DNA from: Cryomorphaceae bacterium
GTDB lineage: Bacteria > Bacteroidota > Bacteroidia > Flavobacteriales > Crocinitomicaceae
Reading direction: 5' to 3'
NCBI GenBank assembly: GCA_021298235.1
Contig: JAJTDX010000039.1
Coordinates: forward strand, 1-42,108
Length of the DNA: 42,108 nucleotides
Both the position numbers and the translations under genes were made by a program. A model generated the notes under the pieces. That model saw nothing but the letters and a program-made list of their open reading frames with translations, had not been told where the DNA came from and searched no databases. Shown here piece by piece: positions 29,026-37,518 of this stretch; the first letter of the stretch is position 1, and the number at the start of each line of letters is the position of its first letter.

Positions 29026-29637
29026 TTATTTTACTGAAAAGGAGAAGATTTTTTCGCCTTCAATGAATCCTTCCAACAAATCATCAATGGCTATTGGTCC
29101 AACACCCGCTGGGGTTCCGGTGTAGATCAAGTCGCCTGTCTTTAGCGTAATGTATTGAGAAACGTATGCGATTATTCTGTCTATGTTGAAGATCATGTCA
29201 GACGAATTTCCTGATTGAACTAAGTCGCCATTTTTTCTCAGCTCGAATGACAATGATTCCATTGGCAAAGTTTCCTTGTCAAGAAAAATGTTGCCCAGCG
29301 CAGCACTCTGATCAAATGCTTTTCCAATCTCCCATGGAAGACCTTTCTCTTTACATTTTTGTTGTAGATCACGCGCTGTGAAATCAAGTCCTAAGCCGAT
29401 TTGACTGTAATATTTATGTGCAAATTTTTCAGATATGTTCTTGCCGACTTTATCGATGCGAACCACAAGCTCACATTCATAATGCACATCTTGAGTGAAA
29501 TCAGGGTAATAGAAATCTTGTCCGTCTTTGAGCAGCGCTGTATCTGGTTTCAGAAAGAAAACAGGTTCAGCTGGTACTTCTGCTTGCATCTCTTTCGCAT
29601 GGTCAGAATAATTTCTACCGATACAAATGATTTTCAT
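29026..29637 (-). CDS. Fumarylacetoacetate-hydrolase-family protein
   Basis: The 203-residue protein begins MKIICIGRNYSDHAKEM and carries the metal-binding block DVHYECELVVRI, then GLDFTARDLQQKCKEKGLPW, KAFDQSAALG and TGDLIYTGTPAGVGP. These match FAH-fold acylpyruvate hydrolase/oxaloacetate-tautomerase-type enzymes of central or aromatic metabolism. The exact substrate is not visible. It overlaps the upstream exonuclease stop by 4 nt, which suggests translational coupling, and ends 3 nt from the convergent sugar transferase. Confidence 0.88.
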   Translation of the reverse strand: MKIICIGRNYSDHAKEMQAEVPAEPVFFLKPDTALLKDGQDFYYPDFTQDVHYECELVVRIDKVGKNISEKFAHKYYSQIGLGLDFTARDLQQKCKEKGLPWEIGKAFDQSAALGNIFLDKETLPMESLSFELRKNGDLVQSGNSSDMIFNIDRIIAYVSQYITLKTGDLIYTGTPAGVGPIAIDDLLEGFIEGEKIFSFSVK

Positions 29638-30356
29638 GAGTTTTTGAATTTGTTTTTCAGTGCGTCTAATTTCGATTGCATGTCACTTTCTTTCTGTTCA
29701 GCCCGTTCAGCCCGGATCTTTTCCATCTCTTTACGCAGGCATTGTTTAGTGTAAAGAGGGAAATCTGCATCCAGCATCCACCCATAGTATCCGGGTTCCA
29801 AATTCATTACCTCTTTGATGGTCTTGCCTTTGTGTTTTCCAAAATTATAGATCGATTCTCCATGCTCATTGATGGCTAGGCGACCTGCAAAATCAAGAAG
29901 ATTGTAATTGCTCCCTTCCTGATTGCAATAAAACTGGTATGCAGCAGAGAGTGTGCGTTGCTCCATGCGGTGAAATATGTTTTGAACATCAACAAATCGT
30001 CTGGCAGAGATGTCAAACGAGGAATTTGCGCGCATCAGTTCTTCAGCTAAAACGGGGATATCAAACTTATTTGAATTGTATCCAGCCAAATCAGCATTGC
30101 CAATGAATGCAACAACTTCATCTGCTATCTCCTCGAATTTTGGTTCGTTGGCAACATCAGCATCCGTAATTCCAATGATCGCCGTTATTTCTGATGGTAT
30201 AGGGATGCTGGGATTTACGCGTTTGCAAAAACTCGTTTCTGATCCGTCGACTTCCAATCTGATAATTGCAATTTCAACGATTCTATCTTTCGTAATATTG
30301 ATACCGGTAGTTTCTAGATCGAAAACTGCCAAAGGCCTTTCCAGTTTTAGTGACAT
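29634..30356 (-). CDS. DnaQ-like 3'-5' exonuclease lacking the Exo III segment
   Basis: The first 140 residues are a DnaQ/RNase T-fold exonuclease: Exo I VFDLETTGI, the GITDADV block and Exo II DLAGYNSNKFDIPVLAEEL. After EQRTLSAAYQFYCNQ (to 146) relatives continue with a stretch containing HSAxxD (Exo III) before an NVDFAGR-type segment. Here the text jumps to EGSNYNLLDFAGR, so about 45 residues with the last catalytic His/Asp seem missing in frame. A chance YNLLD resembles the YxxxD variant but lies past the usual place. The C-terminus has the NFGKHKGKTI...PGYYGWMLDADFP module seen in these proteins. Activity as written is doubtful. Confidence 0.85.
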   Translation of the reverse strand: MSLKLERPLAVFDLETTGINITKDRIVEIAIIRLEVDGSETSFCKRVNPSIPIPSEITAIIGITDADVANEPKFEEIADEVVAFIGNADLAGYNSNKFDIPVLAEELMRANSSFDISARRFVDVQNIFHRMEQRTLSAAYQFYCNQEGSNYNLLDFAGRLAINEHGESIYNFGKHKGKTIKEVMNLEPGYYGWMLDADFPLYTKQCLRKEMEKIRAERAEQKESDMQSKLDALKNKFKNS

Positions 30357-30364
30357 GAGGATTT

Positions 30365-32527
30365 TTAGAAGTTCACGATTTTGAATTCAGTGCGTCTGTT
30401 TGCCTGATGTTCAGCCTCGCTACATGTTGATTTAACTTTTCCTTCACATGCGCAATCGTTGACAAGCATTGTTTCACCATAGCCTTTCGCACTGACTCTT
30501 TGTGGATTGGAAATTTTAGCTTTAATGTAATTTGCGGAAGCTTTAGCCCGTTTCTCAGAGAGTGTGAGATTATAAGAAGCTGAGCTTCTGCAATCCGTAT
30601 GAGATCCAAGCTCAATCGATATAGTAGGGTTATCATTCAAAACTTTAACAATCTTATCCAATTCAATTTTTGCATCGGGTCTGATATTCCATTTATCCAA
30701 ATCGAAATAAATAGGATTCAACTGAAGGGTTTTGGCAAGGTCAATTCCAACGTTGACCTTTTCCAATGCATAGTTCAGATGCAGGGCAGTAACGGTATCC
30801 AACTCGGTTTTCCATTCAAAAGTTTGCGTTATGTAGTCCTCTTTACTGATTGTTATTTCCCAATGGATCTTCTTTCCAGGAAAACCATCTTTCAGTCCAT
30901 TCGATATGAATGTGCCAAGCTCTGTTGTAGTGAGGTTTTCAATTGTTTTATCTGATTTAACATCTTTAATTTGAACAGAAGAACTTTGAATCTTAGCACC
31001 TGTGGCTTTGTCTGTGACCATTCCGTCTAAGGTATAATCCAAATCCTGAACGATGGTGTTGCGTTCAATATCTAGAACAGCCTCCACATATACTTCCTGA
31101 TAGCCATGTTTACATTCTGTTCGGAATGTAGTGGAATAAACCGATTCTGAAACGGAGTCGAGCTTGAAGGATATGGTATATTCTCTACAAGGCTGAAGTT
31201 GGTCGAGAAATATGCCGTCTCGAACACGAGGAAGAATTAGTTTTGATTCAACATTGTCGCAATTGGTACATTTTACAACGGCACAAATTCGTTCAGGCAG
31301 CGGAGATCCATCGGATGTTCGAACTCTAGCCTTTAAAATAGCAAGGTCATTTTGCTTCGTTACATCATTCTCTATTTCATAAATATCCTTTTCACCGAAT
31401 CCATCTCTTCGAAAAGAGGTAAGGTAGCCTTTTGATCCATCGGCAGTTGTTGTATAGAAGACATCATCTCCGGGTGAGTTAATGGGATACCCTAAGTTAA
31501 TTGGTTCGGACCACTTATCTTCTTCGTCTCGAACGCTGACGAAAATATCGAATTCCCCCATGCTCTTGGGGCCGTTGCTCGAATAGTATAGCGTTTTGTT
31601 GTCAAGAGCGATAAATGGAGAGTCTTCATCAAACGGAGTGTTGATTGTTGGTCCCAGATTGATAGGGATACTCCAATATCCATTCGGTAGCTTTACCATC
31701 CTGTAAATATCGCGTCCACCAAGACCTCCCGGGCGATCTGATACAAAATATATTTGCTGTCCGTCGGGAGTGACAGAGCAATGTGTTTCCCAATAAGGCG
31801 TGTTGAATTTGCTGTACGGAACAATCGTTAAATCCCGAAAGTTATTCAGCCGAAAACCAGCGAAATAAATATCTCCATTTCCTGTTCTGTCCTCGTACGT
31901 GTAAATAAGCCGTTCATCCGCGCTCACACTAACAGTTGCTTCATTCAGCTGCCCTTCACACATTTGAAGTCTGGTGGGTTCGAGCCATTTATCCGTATCA
32001 AAATCTTTGTAACTTACATAAATGTCTTCTGGAAACTGATTGAGGAGCGGGTCTCGGAAGTCATCTGTTAGGTTGTCTTCCCATTGTCTTCTTGAGGTAA
32101 AATAAAGTGCACTTCCATCAAAAGAAACAACCGGTGAATATTCAGGGTAAACTGTATTGATCGTATTTCCAATATTTTTAATTTTTGCACTTCTGGGAGC
32201 CGAAATTAATTGTTTGGCAATGTCACATTGGGTGAGTCGCAAATTGGCCTTTTCGACTAATTCAGATTTGGCGTTTGATTCGGTAATAAAACGAGTATAC
32301 AACTCTTTCGCTTTATCCAATTTGCTCTGTGAATTGATTTGAAGGAGCTTATCCACAACGATTTCCGCGAAGAAGAAATAATTTTCCTGCAGCATTCTGG
32401 AATTGTCTTTAACCAGGTCGTCTTCCGAAGCGGTTCGGGCCTTTTGTCTCACATCAAATTCCGTGTATTGACAAATCCCAAGAAAGGGAAGCAGAGCTGT
32501 AACCAGAATGATGACCGAAGATCGCAT
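30365..32527 (-). CDS. OmpA-family protein with PD40 propeller, PorE-like architecture
   Basis: The 720 residues hold, in order, a signal peptide (LVTALLPFLGICQ), a short helical region (about 25-105), PD40/WD-type propeller blades (about 115-390: YPEYSPVVSFDGSALYFTS, HCSVTPDGQQIYFVSDRPGG, DEDSPFIALDNKTLYYSSNG), a beta domain and a carboxypeptidase-regulatory-like domain (about 500-590), and an OmpA C-terminal peptidoglycan-binding domain (IYFDLDKWNIRPDA, ELGSHTDCRSSASYN, NRRTEF). This is the layout of PorE, the T9SS component that anchors the machinery to peptidoglycan. Several paralogues exist per genome, so PorE function is not certain. It begins 9 nt after the E2 gene stop. Confidence 0.88.
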   Translation of the reverse strand: MRSSVIILVTALLPFLGICQYTEFDVRQKARTASEDDLVKDNSRMLQENYFFFAEIVVDKLLQINSQSKLDKAKELYTRFITESNAKSELVEKANLRLTQCDIAKQLISAPRSAKIKNIGNTINTVYPEYSPVVSFDGSALYFTSRRQWEDNLTDDFRDPLLNQFPEDIYVSYKDFDTDKWLEPTRLQMCEGQLNEATVSVSADERLIYTYEDRTGNGDIYFAGFRLNNFRDLTIVPYSKFNTPYWETHCSVTPDGQQIYFVSDRPGGLGGRDIYRMVKLPNGYWSIPINLGPTINTPFDEDSPFIALDNKTLYYSSNGPKSMGEFDIFVSVRDEEDKWSEPINLGYPINSPGDDVFYTTTADGSKGYLTSFRRDGFGEKDIYEIENDVTKQNDLAILKARVRTSDGSPLPERICAVVKCTNCDNVESKLILPRVRDGIFLDQLQPCREYTISFKLDSVSESVYSTTFRTECKHGYQEVYVEAVLDIERNTIVQDLDYTLDGMVTDKATGAKIQSSSVQIKDVKSDKTIENLTTTELGTFISNGLKDGFPGKKIHWEITISKEDYITQTFEWKTELDTVTALHLNYALEKVNVGIDLAKTLQLNPIYFDLDKWNIRPDAKIELDKIVKVLNDNPTISIELGSHTDCRSSASYNLTLSEKRAKASANYIKAKISNPQRVSAKGYGETMLVNDCACEGKVKSTCSEAEHQANRRTEFKIVNF

Positions 32528-32536
32528 ACTGTCAAG

Positions 32537-33901
32537 TTAAAGTTCCCGATTCGGGTCAAATGACTCCAGATAATCAGCTACGCGGCGAACAAATTGTCCT
32601 CCTAAGGCGCCATCTACCACGCGGTGGTCGTACGAATGCGAAAGGAACATTTTATGTCTGATACCAATGAAATCTCCATGTGGAGTCTCGATTACCGCTG
32701 GAACTTTTCGTATTGCACCAAGAGCCAGAATTGCAACCTGTGGCTGATTAATAATGGGGGTTCCCATTACATTGCCAAATGAACCAACGTTGGTAACTGT
32801 AAACGTTCCGCCTTGAATGTCTTCTGGCTTTAACTTATTATTTCTTGCATTGTTGGCTAGCTCATTTACAGATTTTGTTAACCCTGTCAGATTCAATCTG
32901 TCAGCGTTTTTGATCACCGGTACGATCAAGTTTCCGGATGGTAAGGCTGTTGCCATGCCGATATTGATGTCTTTTCTTTTAATAATGTTCGTTCCGCTCA
33001 CCGAAACATTGATCATTGGGAAGTCCTTAATCGCTTTAACAATCGCCTCAATCAAAATAGGAGTGAAGGTTATATTTTCTCCCTCTCGTTTAAGGAAATC
33101 TTTTTTAATCTTTTCTCTCCACTGAACTATTTCTGTCACGTCTGCCTCAACATATGAAGTAACGTGCGGAGAAACATGCTTGGACATAATCATATGTTCC
33201 GCAATTAGCTTTCGCATGCGGTCCATTTCAATGATTTCATCTCCAGGATTTGGAATGACGACCGGTTCTTTTATGTTAGAAAGGAAACTTGCATTCCCCG
33301 TGCTGCTTGTGACAACTCCAGAAGTGCTTGGTTCAGTAGCTGCGGATGAGGTAGAAGATGTATTTACAGAATTTGATCTTTTGCTCATGTGATCCAACAT
33401 GTCCTTTTTTGTGACGCGTCCTCCTTGACCGGAACCACTGATTTGTTCAAGTTCTTCCATAGAGATGCCTTCTTTCTCAGCGATGCTTCTAACAAGTGGA
33501 GAATAAAATTTTCCGGATGGTCCGTTCTTGTCCAATTGAGCATTGGATGCGACTTGCGCTACTACCTCCTTTACGGTGGCTATGGATTCAGTAATTTCTT
33601 TGACTGCTTCTGCAGAAACAGCTACATCATTTTGAGGCTGTGATGAGGCTAAGCCATCTCCATCTGTTGAAATCAATGCGATTACCTCGCCAACTTTGGC
33701 AACCTGGTCTTTTTCAAAAAACCTTTTTACCAGAATACCTCCGGCTTCAGATGGTAATTCGTTGTCTACTTTGTCTGTGGCAACCTCAACTAGGGGCTCG
33801 TCAATCTCTACTTTATCACCGATGTTCTTCAGCCAGTTAGTTATAGTCGCTTCGGTAACACTTTCACCCATTTTAGGTAGTCTGATCTCAATTTGTGCCA
33901 T
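32537..33901 (-). CDS. 2-oxo-acid dehydrogenase E2 component (dihydrolipoyl acyltransferase)
   Basis: The 454-residue acyltransferase is the core of a 2-oxo-acid dehydrogenase complex. It has one N-terminal lipoyl domain (VEVATDKVDNELP, lipoyl Lys44), an Ala/Ser/Thr-rich hinge, a peripheral subunit-binding domain (YSPLVRSIAEKEGI...GQGGRVTKKDML), a second hinge, and the catalytic domain with HVTSYVEADVTEIV, GTFTVTNVGSFG and SHSYDHRVVDGALGG (His426). Whether it serves the branched-chain, pyruvate or 2-oxoglutarate complex is not decidable; no E1 or E3 gene is adjacent. It lies within the close-packed minus-strand run. Confidence 0.93.
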   Translation of the reverse strand: MAQIEIRLPKMGESVTEATITNWLKNIGDKVEIDEPLVEVATDKVDNELPSEAGGILVKRFFEKDQVAKVGEVIALISTDGDGLASSQPQNDVAVSAEAVKEITESIATVKEVVAQVASNAQLDKNGPSGKFYSPLVRSIAEKEGISMEELEQISGSGQGGRVTKKDMLDHMSKRSNSVNTSSTSSAATEPSTSGVVTSSTGNASFLSNIKEPVVIPNPGDEIIEMDRMRKLIAEHMIMSKHVSPHVTSYVEADVTEIVQWREKIKKDFLKREGENITFTPILIEAIVKAIKDFPMINVSVSGTNIIKRKDINIGMATALPSGNLIVPVIKNADRLNLTGLTKSVNELANNARNNKLKPEDIQGGTFTVTNVGSFGNVMGTPIINQPQVAILALGAIRKVPAVIETPHGDFIGIRHKMFLSHSYDHRVVDGALGGQFVRRVADYLESFDPNREL

Positions 33902-33977
33902 AAGGAGACGGTTTCTGTTAAATTTCAGGGAACAAAAGTACGTTAAAAATCCATTGTAGCAAATGGAACCACATGAT

Positions 33978-35933
33978 TTATCGGTCTAGTTTTTTCCAAG
34001 CCTTGTATAGTATCTTCAGGTCTTTCTGAAGGCTGTAATCTCTTGCATAAATCAAATCCAGCTTATCTTTCGTTTCAGAGTCAGAAAGTGCTGTTTCATC
34101 GCTTGGAAAAACAATTCCTGGTTTGATCTTCGGCAAGTTTCCCGAAGAAAGTGTTACTCGGTTGCTATATCCTACGAAAGATTTCATCCCATACCAAACG
34201 GATGCAATATTTTTCAGATAATTCCATTTTTTATGAAAAACCCACAATGTTAGAGGGCTCAAAGCAATCAGTAATGTTGCAAGAATAAAATCAAGAAAGC
34301 GTTTCTTTCTGTGGTTCTCTTTACTGCTAATTGAGTTGACGTTCAATACATAATGTTCTCCGGCAGTGTCTATGGAGTTGCTACCGATCAGAGAAAGTGT
34401 ATCTGGTTGTGCAATTTTAAAATCAATTTGATCAGAACCAAGGTTGCACATCCATGAAATGATGGTTCCTGCAGAAACATTCTTTGCGCAAAAAACTAGC
34501 TCATCAATGTTGTGAATAAACACTATTTGATCCAATTGGGAAAGATTACCAATCGTATTTTCAGTCCGTTGTTCAAGTGGCTCCACCCTAAAAATTTGTT
34601 GAGTTTCAGCCCCCATTTGTATGATGATCTCTGAAACTCGTTTCGTTTCCTCAAGATCACCAACGATGGCAAATCGTTTACCATTTCCTTTTGTGAGCTT
34701 AAATTGGTTGCCGATTGAAAAATGAAGATAAATGCGAGAAATCACAAAATATCCAACAACCCATAGCGCTCCCGTTAAAATAAATAGTCTTGAAAATTGC
34801 CAGGATTTTGGGAGCAAAGCGTAAAATATCAGAATAACAAGCGTAGAATTGAACGTTCCTCGCAGCACTGAACTCACCTTTAATGGATGCTCATAGCCGC
34901 CGTACAAAGCTATTCCTGCTATCCATAGACCAAGATAAGCTGGTATCGAGATACTCAAAACATAATCCGGAAAATCGATTTGAAGCCGTTGCCATTGCAA
35001 TGTCATGGCAAACAATCCCAATAACAATAGTGCACAATCAATGAGTGGTAGAGTTGCTTTTTTGACAAAGCGAACAAGTAAGGCGAGTGTTGCCCTGAAA
35101 TAGATGGCTAAGTGAATGAGCACCGAGAAAATTCGAGCATTTTTCTGCGAAAAATGTTTGCGGGCAAAAATGGCCATCGCTTTGTAGAATACAAAAACGT
35201 AATTTACAGAGCTTTTCTTTGTGCTTTCACCCTTGTAATGAATAATAGTTGTTTTCGGAAAGTAGTAATTTTTATAGCCACCTTTCAGGATGCGATAGGA
35301 GAGGTCAATGTCCTCACCATACATAAAAAAAGATTCATCAAGTAGACCAACCTTTTCAAGAGCCGAACTTCGCATGAGCATAAATGCGCCACTCAGCACG
35401 TGTATTTCATTGATTTCAAATTCTCCAAGATGACCTGCATGGTATTGTCCGAAAAGTTTGCTTCCAGGGAACAATTTTGATAAACCGAAGATTTTATAAA
35501 AAGCGACCATGGGGGTTGGCAGGCCACGTTTAGACTCGGGAAGAAAGCGCCCTTTACCGTCTACCATTCTCACTCCCAAGCCACCAGCCTCCGGATGTTC
35601 GTCCATAAAATCGATAACCTTTTTAAAGGTGTCTTCTTCGACAACAGTGTCAGGGTTCAATAAAAGAACATACTCTGAGGTAGAATTTGAAATGGCCTGA
35701 TTGTTAGCTCGCGAAAATCCTACATTTGAGTTGTTGGCAATTATTTTTACTTCAGGGAATTTTGACTTGACTGTTTCAACAGAGGAGTCTATGGAGTGAT
35801 TGTCAACCACAAAGATCTCCGCGTCAATGTCTTGAAGCGCTTTTCTGACAGAATTGAGACACTGTTCAAGAAAATGCTCAACATTGTAATTCACAATGAT
35901 GATGGCAATTTTATGAAGCGCTTGGTCCTTCAA
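33978..35933 (-). CDS. Family 2 glycosyltransferase fused to a degenerate sugar-1-phosphate-transferase-like module
   Basis: Residues 1-290 are a GT2 glycosyltransferase of rhamnosyltransferase type: IIVNYNVEHFLEQCL, FVVDNHSIDSS, LLLNPDTVVEED and FMYGEDIDLSYRILKGGY. Then come hydrophobic helices (about 295-410) and a nucleotide-binding-like region (RFAIVGDLEETKRV). The end (about 540-651) begins KKRFLDFILATLLIALSP and contains GMKSFVGY, LPKIKPGIVFP and YARDYSLQKDLKILYKAW, counterparts of KRFLD, GDMSLVGPRP, RPGITSWG and the last helix of WcaJ-type enzymes. The catalytic part (KFRTM, DEFPQ) is absent. As I recall, this fusion recurs in Bacteroidota. It probably adds a sugar to a membrane glycolipid. 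It starts 1 nt after ridA. Confidence 0.85.
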   Translation of the reverse strand: MKDQALHKIAIIIVNYNVEHFLEQCLNSVRKALQDIDAEIFVVDNHSIDSSVETVKSKFPEVKIIANNSNVGFSRANNQAISNSTSEYVLLLNPDTVVEEDTFKKVIDFMDEHPEAGGLGVRMVDGKGRFLPESKRGLPTPMVAFYKIFGLSKLFPGSKLFGQYHAGHLGEFEINEIHVLSGAFMLMRSSALEKVGLLDESFFMYGEDIDLSYRILKGGYKNYYFPKTTIIHYKGESTKKSSVNYVFVFYKAMAIFARKHFSQKNARIFSVLIHLAIYFRATLALLVRFVKKATLPLIDCALLLLGLFAMTLQWQRLQIDFPDYVLSISIPAYLGLWIAGIALYGGYEHPLKVSSVLRGTFNSTLVILIFYALLPKSWQFSRLFILTGALWVVGYFVISRIYLHFSIGNQFKLTKGNGKRFAIVGDLEETKRVSEIIIQMGAETQQIFRVEPLEQRTENTIGNLSQLDQIVFIHNIDELVFCAKNVSAGTIISWMCNLGSDQIDFKIAQPDTLSLIGSNSIDTAGEHYVLNVNSISSKENHRKKRFLDFILATLLIALSPLTLWVFHKKWNYLKNIASVWYGMKSFVGYSNRVTLSSGNLPKIKPGIVFPSDETALSDSETKDKLDLIYARDYSLQKDLKILYKAWKKLDR

Positions 35934-35934
35934 G

Positions 35935-36315
35935 TTAGAATTTTACGGCAATGCAGGAAATCTCCACAGAAACATCCAAAGGCAATTTAGCAACTTGTAC
36001 AGTTTCTCTTGCCGGAGGTATATTTGAAAAATAACTGGCATAGACATCATTCATTTTCGAAAAATCATCCATGCTCTTAAGGAAAATACTGCATTTTACA
36101 ATATTTTCTACAGAAAGACCAGCCTCCTCTACAAGTGCAATGATATTCTTCATTACCTGATGTGTAGCCTCTTCAATGGATCCTGTGATTAATTGTCCGG
36201 TGGAAGGTACAAGAGGAATTTGACCGCTGACATACAGCGTATTTTCTGTCATTATCGCCTGACTGTATGGACCGACCGGGGCAGGAGCACCTGAAATCTG
36301 AATTTGTTTTTTCAT
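35935..36315 (-). CDS. ridA: RidA-family reactive imine/enamine deaminase
   Basis: RidA hydrolyses 2-aminoacrylate and related reactive imines, protecting PLP enzymes. The 126-residue protein has GPYSQAI, LYVSGQIPLVPSTGQL, SIEEATHQVMKNI, FLKSMDDFSKMNDVY and PPARETVQVAKLP with the catalytic Arg103, then VEISCIA with Glu119. I start at ATG 36315 (MKKQIQ); another ATG is one codon earlier and a far one at 36366 adds an unlikely 17 residues. It opens the minus-strand run, one base ahead of the glycosyltransferase gene, and is divergent from the amidotransferase. Confidence 0.93.
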   Translation of the reverse strand: MKKQIQISGAPAPVGPYSQAIMTENTLYVSGQIPLVPSTGQLITGSIEEATHQVMKNIIALVEEAGLSVENIVKCSIFLKSMDDFSKMNDVYASYFSNIPPARETVQVAKLPLDVSVEISCIAVKF

Positions 36316-36390
36316 CATCAAAATTGTCTTGGGTACTTTTCGAACGTGTTGTCTATTTTTGTGCAAGTTTAATCATTCGACAAAGATATT

Positions 36391-36954
36391 TTGAAAGTTC
36401 TGCTTGTAGATTTTTACGATTCGTTCACTTTTAACATCCATCATTATCTATGGTCTGAAGGAGCTGAGGTGGTCGTAGTACAGCATGACAATCTAGAGTT
36501 AAGCATTCTAAAAGGATTTACACATGTTGTTTTGTCTCCGGGACCCGGGCTTCCTCAAGAAAAGGAAAATATGTTCGAAATCATTGAAAACATTTCAAAA
36601 AACACTGCACTGTTGGGGATTTGTCTCGGAATGCAGGCGATAGCGCAATATGACGGCGCACAACTATACAATCTAGACCAAGTCAGACATGGGGTGAGTG
36701 CTGCAGTAACTAAAACAGGCGGTTCTAGACTTCTTAAAAGTCTGCCTGAACATTTTGAGGTTGGTCTGTACCACAGTTGGGCCGTTGATGGAACAACATT
36801 GAAAAGTTATGAAATAACCGCGATTAGTGATGAAAATATTGTCATGGCAATAGAACATAATGAAAAAAGAATCTATGGTGTTCAGTTTCATCCGGAATCA
36901 ATTCTGACATCAGAAGGAAAAAAAATCTTTAATAACTTTCTTTCGCAGGGCTAA
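36391..36954 (+). CDS. Glutamine amidotransferase component (PabA/TrpG type)
   Basis: This class I glutamine amidotransferase of 187 residues supplies ammonia to anthranilate or 4-amino-4-deoxychorismate synthase. Evidence is the N-terminal VDFYDSFTFNIHHYL, LSPGPGLP, the nucleophile loop GICLGMQ (Cys78), the HSWAVD region and QFHPES (His167, Glu169). The start is TTG at 36391: the frame begins in the right place (MKVLLVDFYDSF) and no ATG is available before the first motif. No trp or pab synthase gene is adjacent, so pathway assignment (folate versus tryptophan) is open. Confidence 0.9.
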   Translation: MKVLLVDFYDSFTFNIHHYLWSEGAEVVVVQHDNLELSILKGFTHVVLSPGPGLPQEKENMFEIIENISKNTALLGICLGMQAIAQYDGAQLYNLDQVRHGVSAAVTKTGGSRLLKSLPEHFEVGLYHSWAVDGTTLKSYEITAISDENIVMAIEHNEKRIYGVQFHPESILTSEGKKIFNNFLSQG

Positions 36955-36995
36955 ATCGATACATTTAATGGACTTGTTAACAGGAAATTAAGCGT

Positions 36996-37481
36996 ATGAA
37001 ATCAATCTTTTTGAGTCTCTTCGTATTTACTGCACTTGTATCAAATGCACAAACTTGTGTCGGTAAATGGATAACAATTGATGATGAAACAGGGAAACAA
37101 AAGTCAATTGTTGAATTGTACAAAAGCAACGACAAACTGTATGGTAAATTTACCTATTTGTATCCGCGAGAGGGAAGGGGGCCCAATCCTAAGTGTACCA
37201 AATGTACGGATGACAGAAAGGATCAGCCGTTGGTTGGATTACAAATTGTTCGTGGATTGAAATGGGACGGAGATGAGTGGAAAGGTGGAACAATTGTCGA
37301 CCCTGAAAATGGAAAAAGATATTCTGTTGCTTTGTGTTTGGATGAGGACAACAAAGATAGGTTGAATGTCCGGGGATATATCGGTCCGTTCTTTCGTACC
37401 CAACAATGGAAAAGGGTAACTGAGACAAATAAATTCAAGAAGGCCGCACATGCGGTCTTTTTTTATCTCAAAACAATTTAA
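36996..37481 (+). CDS. Exported DUF2147 protein
   Basis: The 161-residue protein has a signal peptide (MKSIFLSLFVFTALVSNAQ) and a DUF2147 beta-barrel-like domain: CVGKWITIDDETGKQKSIVEL, KCTDDRKDQPLVGLQIVRGL, WKGGTIVDPENGKRYSVAL, LNVRGYIGPFFRTQQWKRV. DUF2147 function is unknown; lipocalin-like binding in the periplasm is often suggested. Family members normally end soon after the W-x-R-V. Here about 18 more residues follow (TETNKFKKAAHAVFFYLKTI), partly encoded by a terminator hairpin, so the tail may not be functional. It starts 41 nt after the amidotransferase. Confidence 0.82.
   Translation: MKSIFLSLFVFTALVSNAQTCVGKWITIDDETGKQKSIVELYKSNDKLYGKFTYLYPREGRGPNPKCTKCTDDRKDQPLVGLQIVRGLKWDGDEWKGGTIVDPENGKRYSVALCLDEDNKDRLNVRGYIGPFFRTQQWKRVTETNKFKKAAHAVFFYLKTI
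37442..37464 (+). terminator. Intrinsic terminator inside the 3' end of the DUF2147 gene
   Basis: GGCCGC (37442-37447) pairs with GCGGTC (37452-37457, one G-T pair), loop ACAT, followed by seven T (37458-37464). A-rich sequence upstream can extend pairing with the T tract. It overlaps codons before the DUF2147 stop at 37479-37481. Confidence 0.75.
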
Positions 37482-37518
37482 GCTTTATTTTGTCTATTGA
37501 TTAAAAGCTTATGAAATT

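Noticed and set aside
29018..29035. AT-rich inverted repeat (AGTAAAA/TTTTACT) between the convergent sugar transferase and FAH genes
   Set aside because: Only A-T pairs apart from one G-C, no clear T tract after it, and it covers both stop codons; too weak to call a terminator.
37490..37512. Two AAGCTT sites flanking a short AT-rich stretch before the TonB receptor
   Set aside because: Short palindromes expected by chance; no terminal repeats or target-site duplication of a mobile element.
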